DNA from: Candidatus Limnocylindrales bacterium | GTDB taxonomy: Bacteria; Chloroflexota; Limnocylindria; Limnocylindrales; CSP1-4 | Assembly: GCA_031292335.1 (NCBI GenBank) | Contig: JARLHH010000178.1 | Span: 1 to 14,296, forward strand | Direction of reading: 5' to 3' | Length of the DNA: 14,296 bases | Shown here: positions 1 to 6,437 of the stretch, piece by piece | How the letters are laid out: each line of letters starts with the position of its first letter | Numbering within the stretch: the stretch's first letter is position 1 | Notes under the pieces: model-generated | What the model was told of the DNA's origin: nothing | Database searches by the model: none | Seen by the model: the letters and a program-made list of their open reading frames with translations, nothing else | Made by a program: the position numbers and the translations under genes

Positions 1-35
1 GGCGCCTCGGTCAGATCGAGCTCGATATCAGCCAT
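1..35 (-). CDS. Possible start of a dapE-like gene (partial, runs off the left edge)
   Basis: On the minus strand an ATG at 35-33 opens a frame reading MADIELDLTEA before the window ends. The same frame is open upstream, with GTG codons at 62-60 and 53-51 as alternative starts. I prefer the ATG: no Shine-Dalgarno sequence precedes any candidate, but a GAAGAT box lies exactly 7 nt before the ATG, the same spacing as the TACACT box before the ATG at 1052, which suggests a leaderless start. The opening ELDLT followed by a short acidic stretch resembles the N-terminus of actinobacterial-type succinyl-diaminopimelate desuccinylase (DapE, lysine biosynthesis). Eleven residues cannot establish this, and the call is a guess from memory of that family. 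Confidence 0.3.
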   Translation of the reverse strand, partial: MADIELDLTEA

Positions 36-180
36 CCCGACGATCTTCGTCACCCCGTTCACTCGGGCCTGCTGCCCGACCGTGCCATGTGGCCTCGCGC
101 GGGCCGTCCCATCTGAGTCTCTCGCGATGGTCGGCCGTGCGGCGACGGCCCAGAAGTACCGCCCGAGGCGCCGTCCAGCC

Positions 181-912
181 CTAGACCGTGGCCTGGCCCG
201 GTTGCGGCGCGTGGACCACGACATCGCCGAGGCCCCGTGCCGAGAGCTCGTTCCGCAGCTGGTCCGGGGTGCCGGCGAGGATCGGGAACGTGCCGTAGTG
301 GATCGGCATGACGTCCTTCACTCCAAGGAGGTCGACGGCCAGCGCCGCCTCGCGGGGGCCCATGGTGAAGTGGCCGCCGATGGGGAGCAACGCGAGGTTC
401 GGGCGGTACAGGTCGCCGATGATGCGCATATCGCCGAAGACGTTCGTGTCGCCGGCGTGGTAGATCGTGTAGCCATTCTCCAGGCGGACCACGAACCCGG
501 CGGGCTCGCCCAGGTACAGCGTGGTCTCGGCGCCCGGGTTCCAGTCACCGGCGGAGTGGTCGGCGCCGACCATCGTGACGCTGATCTCGCCGAAGGCGAA
601 CGTCCCGCCCTTGTTCATCCCGGTCAGCGCGTCCGCGCCGCCGGGCAGCCGCCGGCCAAGCCACAGGCTCATCTCGTGCATGCACGGCCAGGTCGGGCGG
701 AGCCGGCTGGCAAGAGCCACGGCGTCGCCCATGTGGTCGCTGTGGCCGTGCGTCACGAGCAGGAGATCGCACGCCGTGACGGCGGTGGCCGGCTTCGGGC
801 TCCTCGGGTTGCCGAACCAGGGATCGAACAGGATCGTCTTCCCGCCGGGGGTCCTGACCTCCACGCAGGCATGACCGTACCAGGTGATCGTCGTCGCCGG
901 ATCGAGCCCCAT
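181..912 (-). CDS. UPF0173-type metal-dependent hydrolase (metallo-beta-lactamase fold)
   Basis: A 243-residue cytoplasmic protein with the metallo-beta-lactamase fold. Visible metal-ligand motifs are HGHSDH at residues 55-60 (the HxHxDH signature), AGDT at 153-156 whose Asp would bridge two metals, and the C-terminal His in HYGTFP at 205-210. An early WYGHAC (11-16), FDPWF (29-33) and GGHFTMGP (179-186) are typical of the UPF0173 (YtkL-like) branch, usually about 225-230 residues. The physiological substrate of this family is not established. The longer frame extends upstream to 1125, but the ATG at 912 is chosen because GGAGGT lies 8 nt before it (921-926 on the plus strand) and because family similarity begins here. 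The gene diverges from the membrane-protein gene at 1052. Confidence 0.9.
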   Translation of the reverse strand: MGLDPATTITWYGHACVEVRTPGGKTILFDPWFGNPRSPKPATAVTACDLLLVTHGHSDHMGDAVALASRLRPTWPCMHEMSLWLGRRLPGGADALTGMNKGGTFAFGEISVTMVGADHSAGDWNPGAETTLYLGEPAGFVVRLENGYTIYHAGDTNVFGDMRIIGDLYRPNLALLPIGGHFTMGPREAALAVDLLGVKDVMPIHYGTFPILAGTPDQLRNELSARGLGDVVVHAPQPGQATV

Positions 913-1051
913 CGCGTGACACCTCCGGCGCAATCGTAGCCCTGGGCCACGTTCCCGTGCCGTGGCCGTGGGCTGGCGCGGCCGGTCGCGGCCGGCCTCG
1001 GTCGGTCTCGGCCGCGGTCCGGCCCGCCGCGGTCCGACTACACTCCTCGCG
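913..1051. promoter_or_regulatory. Divergent promoter region between the hydrolase and membrane-protein genes
   Basis: The 139-bp gap separates divergent genes. For the plus strand, TACACT at 1039-1044 is a good -10-like box; it ends 7 nt before the ATG at 1052 and no Shine-Dalgarno sequence is present, so the transcript is probably leaderless. Immediately upstream, the 11-mer GCCGCGGTCCG occurs twice, at 1011-1021 and 1026-1036, a direct repeat with 15-bp period covering the expected -35 zone; it may be an operator. For the minus strand, TACGAT (933-938, read on the minus strand) is a possible -10 box just before the hydrolase ribosome site. No convincing -35 boxes are seen. The rest is very GC-rich, with short GGCCGG and TCGG repeats. 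Confidence 0.5.
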
Positions 1052-1888
1052 ATGCCTGCCCAGCAGATCGCCCGGAACCTTGCCTTCGTCAACTGGACCG
1101 TGCTCGCGAGCCTCGCGGTCGGCACGCTCGGGGCGGTGGTCCTGCTGCGCCTGTGGACCGATGCGACGAAAGGCTACCTGGGCTTCACGGCCCTGTGCGC
1201 CGCTGCGTTCGGTGCCCTGGCCTGGATCTCGGACGGCGCGCTCCCGGCGCTCGCCGGCGCCGGCTCCCCGATCACCGTGGATCCAAGCTGGGACATCCCG
1301 CGGCGTGTATTGCTGGCCCTGCTGGCGGTCGGATCGTTGGTCTACTCCGTCGCGATGTTCCGGGGCGCGCGCGCGCCGCTGCTCGGGATCGGGACGCTGG
1401 CGGCGGGGATCGGGACGCTCGTGGCCGGGGCGCTCACCTGGGGCGGCGACGTGCTGGGCGCCGCACCGCTGGCCGTCCAGCTCGTGGTGCTGGCCGCCGC
1501 GACGGGTGGGGTCTTCGCCGGGATGATCCTGGGCCACTGGTACCTCGTCACCCCGAAGCTCTCGACCGGACCCGCTCTCGCGCTCACGCGGGGGCTGCTG
1601 TGGGTGGTGGCGATCCAGGTGCTGCTCTTCGGGGCCTGGGTGTGCTTCGGGGCGGGGCAGAACCTGGCTCCCTTCGCGCCGCTCACGGGATCGTGGGCGC
1701 TCTTCGTCTGGCTGCGCCTGCTGGTCGGGCTGGTCTTCCCGCTCGTGGTGACGTGGGCCGCCGGGCAGACCGTCCGGACGCGCTCGATGGAATCGGCCAC
1801 GGGTCTGCTCTACATTGCCGTCGGGGCGATCGCGGCCGGCACGATCTTGGCCGCCGGCCTCTACTTCGGCGCCGGCCTGCTGGTCTGA
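1052..1888 (+). CDS. Conserved-looking 8-helix membrane protein of unknown function
   Basis: I do not recognise a characterised family. The 278-residue product is almost entirely hydrophobic, with about eight predicted membrane helices near residues 11-33, 41-59, 86-103, 110-128, 138-160, 181-200, 215-238 and 251-276. No signal peptide cleavage site or soluble domain is visible. A motif between helices 5 and 6, GMILGHWYLVTPKLS (157-171), carries the only His of the protein and looks like a functional element; acidic residues are few (Asp 37, 61, 77, 81, 133). The ATG at 1052 is chosen over the one at 962 because similarity to a membrane N-terminus starts here and TACACT sits 7 nt upstream. 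It ends 12 bp before the MoaX-type gene, so the two are almost certainly co-transcribed. A role in transport or redox linked to molybdoenzymes is possible but unproven. Confidence 0.75.
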   Translation: MPAQQIARNLAFVNWTVLASLAVGTLGAVVLLRLWTDATKGYLGFTALCAAAFGALAWISDGALPALAGAGSPITVDPSWDIPRRVLLALLAVGSLVYSVAMFRGARAPLLGIGTLAAGIGTLVAGALTWGGDVLGAAPLAVQLVVLAAATGGVFAGMILGHWYLVTPKLSTGPALALTRGLLWVVAIQVLLFGAWVCFGAGQNLAPFAPLTGSWALFVWLRLLVGLVFPLVVTWAAGQTVRTRSMESATGLLYIAVGAIAAGTILAAGLYFGAGLLV

Positions 1889-1900
1889 GGAGGCCAAGCG

Positions 1901-2692
1901 ATGCGCATCCGGGTACGCCTCTTCGCCCGCCAGCGGGAGCTGGCGGGGACGCGCGAGATCGCGCTGGACCTGCCCGCCGGGGCCACCATCGCGGATGCCT
2001 GGACCGCGCTCGCGGCCCAGGTCCCGGCGGTCGCCGCCGGCCGGCCGTTCGTGCGATTTGCGCGGAATGGCGACTACGCCCCCGCGACGGCGCCCCTCGA
2101 GGACGGCGACGAGATCGCCTGCATCCCGCCGATCAGCGGCGGGGCGGGGGACGAGGCCGAGGCGGGCGAGGACGCCGTCGCCGACGACCCGGTGATCCGC
2201 CGCCTGGAGCTGCGGGCAGACCCGTTCCCCGCCTCGCTGGCGCGCGAGCTGGCCGATGCCGTCGCCACGCCGGCCGACGGTGCCGTGGTGATCTTCGAGG
2301 GCCGCACCCGGTCCACGCCCGGCACGCCCGCCCCGGGCGAGGAGGCGGAGGCGGCCCGGCACGCCGGCAGGGCCGTGGAGTCGCTGGAGTACGAGGCGCT
2401 GGACTCGCTCGTGCGGCGCACCTGGGAGGCGATCGCGGACGAGGTCGCGGACCGTTTCGGGGTCCGGCGGCTGGCGATCGTCCACCGGACGGGTGACGTG
2501 CCCCTCGGGGAGGCGAGCATCATCGTCGTGGCCGCGGCGCCCCATCGAGAAGCCGCCTTCGCCGCCGCCCGCCACGCGATGAACGAGACGAAGGCCCGCG
2601 TGCCGATCTGGAAGGCCGAACGGTTCGCCGACGGGCACGTCTGGATCGGTCAGCCGGCACGCACGGCTGGCCCGGAGGAGCACGAAAGATGA
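1901..2692 (+). CDS. moaX: MoaD-MoaE fusion, molybdopterin synthase (MoaX type)
   Basis: A 263-residue fusion of both subunits of molybdopterin synthase, which converts cyclic pyranopterin monophosphate to molybdopterin in molybdenum-cofactor synthesis. Residues 1-81 are the beta-grasp, ubiquitin-like MoaD domain ending in PPISGG; the Gly80-Gly81 pair would normally be the free, thiocarboxylated C-terminus. A 15-20 residue acidic linker leads to MoaE from about residue 97. MoaE active-site residues are intact: GAVVIFEGRTR (127-137), His215-Arg216, Lys231 and Lys238, with the same spacing as His103, Arg104, Lys119 and Lys126 of E. coli MoaE. Mycobacterium tuberculosis MoaX is a known fusion that is cleaved after its Gly-Gly; the same is expected here. 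GAGGAGG lies 8 nt before the ATG. It follows the membrane gene by 12 bp. Confidence 0.93.
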   Translation: MRIRVRLFARQRELAGTREIALDLPAGATIADAWTALAAQVPAVAAGRPFVRFARNGDYAPATAPLEDGDEIACIPPISGGAGDEAEAGEDAVADDPVIRRLELRADPFPASLARELADAVATPADGAVVIFEGRTRSTPGTPAPGEEAEAARHAGRAVESLEYEALDSLVRRTWEAIADEVADRFGVRRLAIVHRTGDVPLGEASIIVVAAAPHREAAFAAARHAMNETKARVPIWKAERFADGHVWIGQPARTAGPEEHER

Positions 2693-2742
2693 ACGTTCTC
2701 ACGACGAGGGACGTCGGCATCCGGGCACGCTCACTCCGATGA
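2689..2742 (+). CDS. 17-codon mini-ORF bridging moaX and the KamD-like gene
   Basis: ATG at 2689 overlaps the moaX stop as ATGA, is preceded by GGAGGAG about 8 nt upstream, and reads MNVLTTRDVGIRARSLR before a TGA at 2740-2742. That stop in turn overlaps the ATG (2739) of the next gene, again as ATGA. The next gene has no Shine-Dalgarno sequence of its own, so translating this short frame could hand ribosomes on by termination-reinitiation. The peptide itself, with four Arg and no known motif, is probably not functional. Chance is possible: an open frame of 17 codons is not rare in GC-rich DNA, but both overlaps together are notable. Confidence 0.4.
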   Translation: MNVLTTRDVGIRARSLR

Positions 2743-4328
2743 CGGATCTGCTGGCGCCGAAGCTCGAGCGTGTCCTCCACCTCGCGGCGGACCTGGCGGG
2801 AGCGTGGGGCGCCCGGGCGCGCATCTCCACCACCCTGGCCCGCGAGCGGGCGATCCTGCGCCTGTTCGGCGTCTCCGGCCTGGACCGGGCCGATGTGCCC
2901 CTCGCGTCGGCCGTCGTCGAGCGCGCCCTGGGCGACGACCCGGGACGCCTTGCCGGGGGAGTTGCCCTGCCCTTCGCGATTGCGCTCCTGGAGTACGACC
3001 TCACCCCGCAGCAGCTGGCGCTCGACGTCACGAGTGGTGCGATCGACCTCGCCTTCGAGGCACAGCTGCTCCACGACCCCGAACGGCGGTCCGCCGCCGA
3101 AGCCGAGGCCCGCCGGTTGGCGACCATCGGGCTGCAGCGGATCGATGCGAACCGGATGGCTCGCCTCGAGACGCTCGGCATGCTGGGTGACGCGCCGAGC
3201 CCATGGATCGGCAGCGCGCTGGCCGCCCCGAACCTTGACGCCGCGCCGGACGAAGCAGCGCGGCTCGTCGCCGCGGGTGCCGATCTCCTGCGCGTGCGCG
3301 TTCCGGCGATCCGCGAGCTGGTCCTGCGCCTGCATGACCGCGGGGTCGAAGGGGTGGACTGGCGGCCGGCCCGTCACGAGTCCGGGCGCGTCGGCGAAGA
3401 TCCGGCGGAGGTCCCGAGCGGCAGCCAGCGCGCGCTGTCGGCGCTCCGGGTGCGCGTTGACCAGGCGGCGGCCGAATCTCGCCGCTACGTCCGCCTCTCG
3501 AGCGCAGCCTCGGCCCTCGCCGCGCCCGAGCAGGCGCTCGTGGCCGCGCTCGAACGGATCGACGTCGTCGAGGCAGACCCGATTGCCGAGATCGTCGCCG
3601 ACGGAGTGGATCCCGACCGGGCGCTGGCCGACCACGCATTCGCGGATCGGCTTCTGCGCCGGGCGGGTGTCCACGTGATGGTCGGTCCGGGCCCCCTGAT
3701 CGTCGCTCCCGACCTTGCCCGGGGCGTTCCACCCGATGCGGGGACGCGGGCGGGCCGGTCCTTCGCGATGCAGGCGCTCTCGATCGCCCTCGCCCGGGGC
3801 GACGGAATCCCGGCACCGCAGCTGATCGCGGGCGCGCTGGCGCCGTGGCTCGTGGAGGAGCGCGACCCCGCGACGCAGACCCTGGCCACGGTCGCGCTGC
3901 AGCGCGCGGCATGGCCGGAGATCTCGCTGGCGTTCGAGGAGCCGGCGCCCTCCGGTCGGAGCGTGGCCCGCTGGCCGGTCCTCCTCGTCCTCGGCCTGGC
4001 GATCGCCGGTGCGCCGGCGGTCGTCGTGCGAAACGCCCGGGCCGGAGAGCTCGGTCCGGTCGTCGACGCGACGCGGGCGACCGCCGCGCTCGCGGCCGAG
4101 CTCGCGGCGAGCCCGATGGAGGCGCTCGCCCGCCCGGCAGTGGCGGCGCACGCGGCCGCGCTCCTCGCCGCCGCGACAGCCACGCTCGAGCGGCTTCGCG
4201 ACTCGGGCTGGAGCTCCGTGCTGGGTGAGCCGATCGACGGGTCCGCGCGAGTCGGGCTCGGCGCGGATGCAGTGACGGAGCGCACCGAGGCGTTCGACAC
4301 GCTGGCGGCGGCGTCCGGCGAGAGCTGA
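2739..4328 (+). CDS. Diverged lysine 5,6-aminomutase alpha-subunit (KamD-like) protein, probably lacking normal catalysis
   Basis: A 529-residue protein colinear with KamD (about 516 residues), the TIM-barrel subunit of adenosylcobalamin- and PLP-dependent lysine 5,6-aminomutase. Matching landmarks, compared from memory, are TTLARERAILRLFGVSGLD near residues 31-49, the RYVRL...APEQALV.ALERIDVVEADPI stretch near 250-285, DRALADHAF, RAGVHVMVG, and a C-terminal LRDSGW...EPIDG segment. Segments that are nearly invariant in true KamD are changed: the VATGNIYED, TTGQSLLDY, NTGEDNYLTTADA and GHAFEMDP regions are replaced by Ala/Val/Pro-rich sequence. No beta subunit (KamE) is in the window. It may be a pseudoenzyme, an assembly or reactivation partner, or a new-function paralogue. 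ATG at 2739 is the first start in frame; it has no Shine-Dalgarno and overlaps the mini-ORF stop. Alternatively CACGCT, 7 nt upstream, is a weak leaderless promoter. Confidence 0.7.
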   Translation: MTDLLAPKLERVLHLAADLAGAWGARARISTTLARERAILRLFGVSGLDRADVPLASAVVERALGDDPGRLAGGVALPFAIALLEYDLTPQQLALDVTSGAIDLAFEAQLLHDPERRSAAEAEARRLATIGLQRIDANRMARLETLGMLGDAPSPWIGSALAAPNLDAAPDEAARLVAAGADLLRVRVPAIRELVLRLHDRGVEGVDWRPARHESGRVGEDPAEVPSGSQRALSALRVRVDQAAAESRRYVRLSSAASALAAPEQALVAALERIDVVEADPIAEIVADGVDPDRALADHAFADRLLRRAGVHVMVGPGPLIVAPDLARGVPPDAGTRAGRSFAMQALSIALARGDGIPAPQLIAGALAPWLVEERDPATQTLATVALQRAAWPEISLAFEEPAPSGRSVARWPVLLVLGLAIAGAPAVVVRNARAGELGPVVDATRATAALAAELAASPMEALARPAVAAHAAALLAAATATLERLRDSGWSSVLGEPIDGSARVGLGADAVTERTEAFDTLAAASGES

Positions 4329-4353
4329 CGCGAGGCCTGGTCCCGCTGGCGCA

Positions 4354-4375
4354 CGCTACTCTGTGAGGCGTAGCG
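4354..4375. terminator. Weak stem-loop at the convergent gene ends
   Basis: CGCTAC at 4354-4359 pairs with GTAGCG at 4370-4375 across a 10-nt loop, at the meeting point of the KamD-like gene (ends 4328) and the debranching-enzyme gene (ends 4356, minus strand). There is no T-run and the stem overlaps the last codons of the debranching gene, so it is at best a weak bidirectional terminator. The convergent gap itself is only 27 bp. Confidence 0.25.
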
Positions 4376-6383
4376 CACGGAGCACCTCGGCCACGCCCCA
4401 GGCCTGCGCGTAGCAGCCGACCGGGCGGTGCGGTGGGTCGCCCTCGAGGCACTCCGAGACCGTGCCCAGGCCGGCGTCGCGCAGGTGATCGGCGAAGCCG
4501 TGGAGGCACGCCCGGACATCCGAGGCCGGCGTCCCGGTTCGCAGGAGCGCCTCCGCGCAGGCGCCCGTGAGCCATGTCCAGGCCGTGCCCTGGTGGTAGG
4601 CAGCATCCCGCCGCAGGCGGTCCCCACCATACGTGCCGAGGTACGCCGGATCCGACGGTGCCAGCGAGCGGAGCCCCAAGCCGACCCAGAGCGATCGCAT
4701 GGCCGTGTCGACGACGGCGCGCGCCCGATCGGGGTCCAGGAGGTCGGGTTCGAGGCTGACCGCGAAGAGCTGGTTTGGGCGAACGGCGGGATCGTCCCCG
4801 GCGGGTCCGTCCACGACGTCGAAAAGGCAGCCGCGACCCGCGTTCCAGAACCGCAGGCCGAAAGCGGTCGCGGCCCGCTCGCCCAGGCCGGCATACCGCG
4901 CGGCAGCCACCTGCTCGCCGCGCTCCCGGCAGAGGCGGGCGACGATCCGGCAGGCGTGGATCCAGAGGGCCTGGATCTCGACGGGCTTCCCAGCGCGCGG
5001 GGTCACCACCCAGTCGCCGGCCTTGGCGTCCATCCAGGTGAGCTGGAGGCCCGGCTGGCCGGCGCGTACGAGCCCGTCGGCCGGGTCCACGCCGATCCCG
5101 AAACGGGTCCCCGCCGCGTAGTGATCGACGATGGCGCACAGGGTCGGCAGCAGGCTGTCCACGAGCGCTTCGGCGCCGATCGCCGTGCGGCAGGCATCGA
5201 CCGCGTGCACGTACCAGAGCGGCGCGTCGACGGCGTGGTAGGCAGGCTCCGTGCGCTCCGTGTCGGGGAAGCTGTTGGGCAGGAGTCCGTCGCGGACCCA
5301 CCCCGCGAAGCTGCGCAGGATCGCCGCCGCGTCGTCGAAGCGCCCGGTTGACAGGCACAGGCCGGGCAGCGAGATCATCGTGTCGCGGCCCCAGTCGGTG
5401 AACCAGGGGTAGCCCGCGATCACCGTTCGCCCGGGCGTGGCCAGGCCGGGGATCTGGCGGTTGACGATGAACTGGTCGGCGGCGAGGACGAGCTGGCGGA
5501 CCAGCGGATCCTCAGTGTCGGCCCCCGCCGAGCGGGCCCGCGCGAGGAGCGTGACATCCCGGGCCCTGGAGGCTGCAAGCGTGGCGGTGTCGTCGAGGTC
5601 GATCGCGGCGGCCTCCGTGCTCAGGACGAGCGTCCAGGAGGCACCCTCGGCGAGCTCGACGTCGAACCGTCCGGGGACGGCGAGGTCGGAGGAATCCGCG
5701 AGCCCGCGCTCGGTCTCGAGGCGATGGCGGACCCCGCGGACCCAGCCTGGATCGCTCCCGCCGGTCAGTGCGCTCACCCGGGCGCCGGCCCGCGAGCCGC
5801 GCACCCGGAGCCGCGTGGCAACGCCGGGCCAGGTGATCTCGAGGCCGTCCGGCAGCCGTGTCGTCGTGATCGGGCGCCGGTCCATCGGGCGCAGCGCGTG
5901 GTGGTCGCGGTGCGTCACGAGCGGCGTCACCACGAGCGCGACCGGCCCTCCGCCGAGCACCCGGTAGCGGACGTACGTGGTGTTGTGGCCGTGCGCCATC
6001 CAGGCCGACTTCTCGAGAAGCGCTCCGCCGACCGAGTACCGCCAGACCGGCCGCATCCCGTCCAGCTCGAAGCGCTCCAGGAAGCGTCCACCGTCCGGAT
6101 CACGGTCGGAGCCGGCCCGGTCGAGCGCACCGAGCTCGCAGGTGACGCCGCCTGCGGTCGCCCGCTCGAGGATCGCTCCGACCAGCACCGTCCGGGCCAC
6201 CGGCGGCTCCAGGGCGGCGATCAGCCAGCCGCTGTAGCTGCGGAGCGGTGTGCCATCGAGAGCCGTGCTCGCATAGCCGCCCAGGCCGTTCGTGAGCAGC
6301 CATTCGCGCCGAAGCGCGACCTCTGGGTTGCGGCAGGCCTCGCGATCGAAGCGGACGAAGGCCGCCTGAGCGGCTGGATCCAT
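4356..6383 (-). CDS. Glycogen debranching enzyme (archaeal/GH133-type amylo-alpha-1,6-glucosidase)
   Basis: A 675-residue cytoplasmic enzyme, the usual length for the short bacterial/archaeal debranching family that hydrolyses alpha-1,6 branches of glycogen. The N-terminal beta-sandwich domain starts with the hallmark EWLLTNGLGGYASTAL (27-42). The (alpha/alpha)6 catalytic barrel from about residue 290 contains AGYPWFTDWGRDTMISLPGL (323-342), TWMDAK (449-454), YHQGTAWTW (596-604) and SECLEGDPPHRPVGCYAQAW (643-662). The Asp of WMDAK (452) and Glu of SECLEG (644 or 647) are plausible catalytic acids by analogy with related glucoamylase-like barrels. GGAGGA lies 4 nt before the ATG and could be hidden by an upstream inverted repeat. 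It follows the 175-aa gene by 54 bp, probably one operon. Confidence 0.93.
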   Translation of the reverse strand: MDPAAQAAFVRFDREACRNPEVALRREWLLTNGLGGYASTALDGTPLRSYSGWLIAALEPPVARTVLVGAILERATAGGVTCELGALDRAGSDRDPDGGRFLERFELDGMRPVWRYSVGGALLEKSAWMAHGHNTTYVRYRVLGGGPVALVVTPLVTHRDHHALRPMDRRPITTTRLPDGLEITWPGVATRLRVRGSRAGARVSALTGGSDPGWVRGVRHRLETERGLADSSDLAVPGRFDVELAEGASWTLVLSTEAAAIDLDDTATLAASRARDVTLLARARSAGADTEDPLVRQLVLAADQFIVNRQIPGLATPGRTVIAGYPWFTDWGRDTMISLPGLCLSTGRFDDAAAILRSFAGWVRDGLLPNSFPDTERTEPAYHAVDAPLWYVHAVDACRTAIGAEALVDSLLPTLCAIVDHYAAGTRFGIGVDPADGLVRAGQPGLQLTWMDAKAGDWVVTPRAGKPVEIQALWIHACRIVARLCRERGEQVAAARYAGLGERAATAFGLRFWNAGRGCLFDVVDGPAGDDPAVRPNQLFAVSLEPDLLDPDRARAVVDTAMRSLWVGLGLRSLAPSDPAYLGTYGGDRLRRDAAYHQGTAWTWLTGACAEALLRTGTPASDVRACLHGFADHLRDAGLGTVSECLEGDPPHRPVGCYAQAWGVAEVLRALRLTE

Positions 6384-6387
6384 CGAT

Positions 6388-6430
6388 TCCTCCGGGGAAG
6401 GCGGCGGGGCAGCCGCAGCCTCCCGGAGGA
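6388..6430 (-). promoter_or_regulatory. Inverted repeat that can sequester the debranching-gene ribosome site
   Basis: In the minus-strand transcript, a TCCTCCGGG element (from 6430-6422) is perfectly complementary to CCCGGAGGA (from 6396-6388), which contains the Shine-Dalgarno GGAGGA of the debranching gene; the loop is 25 nt. The upstream element can instead fold locally as CCTCCGGGAGG (6429-6419), so two mutually exclusive structures exist, one hiding and one freeing the ribosome site. This is read directly from the sequence; regulation of translation (coupling to upstream ribosomes, temperature or a ligand) is inference. Confidence 0.4.
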
Positions 6431-6437
6431 TCGCATG

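Noticed and set aside
82..939. 285-codon plus-strand frame opposite the UPF0173 hydrolase
   Set aside because: Antisense to a gene with intact metal-binding motifs and a strong ribosome site.
545..2683. 712-codon minus-strand open frame opposite the membrane protein and MoaX genes
   Set aside because: Arg/Gly/Pro/His-rich composition with no domain, lying antisense to two genes with clear protein features; typical GC-rich shadow frame.
2520..5358. Long minus-strand frames opposite the KamD-like gene and out of frame across the debranching gene
   Set aside because: Low-complexity Arg/Pro-rich translations; the KamD-like and debranching frames carry recognisable motifs.
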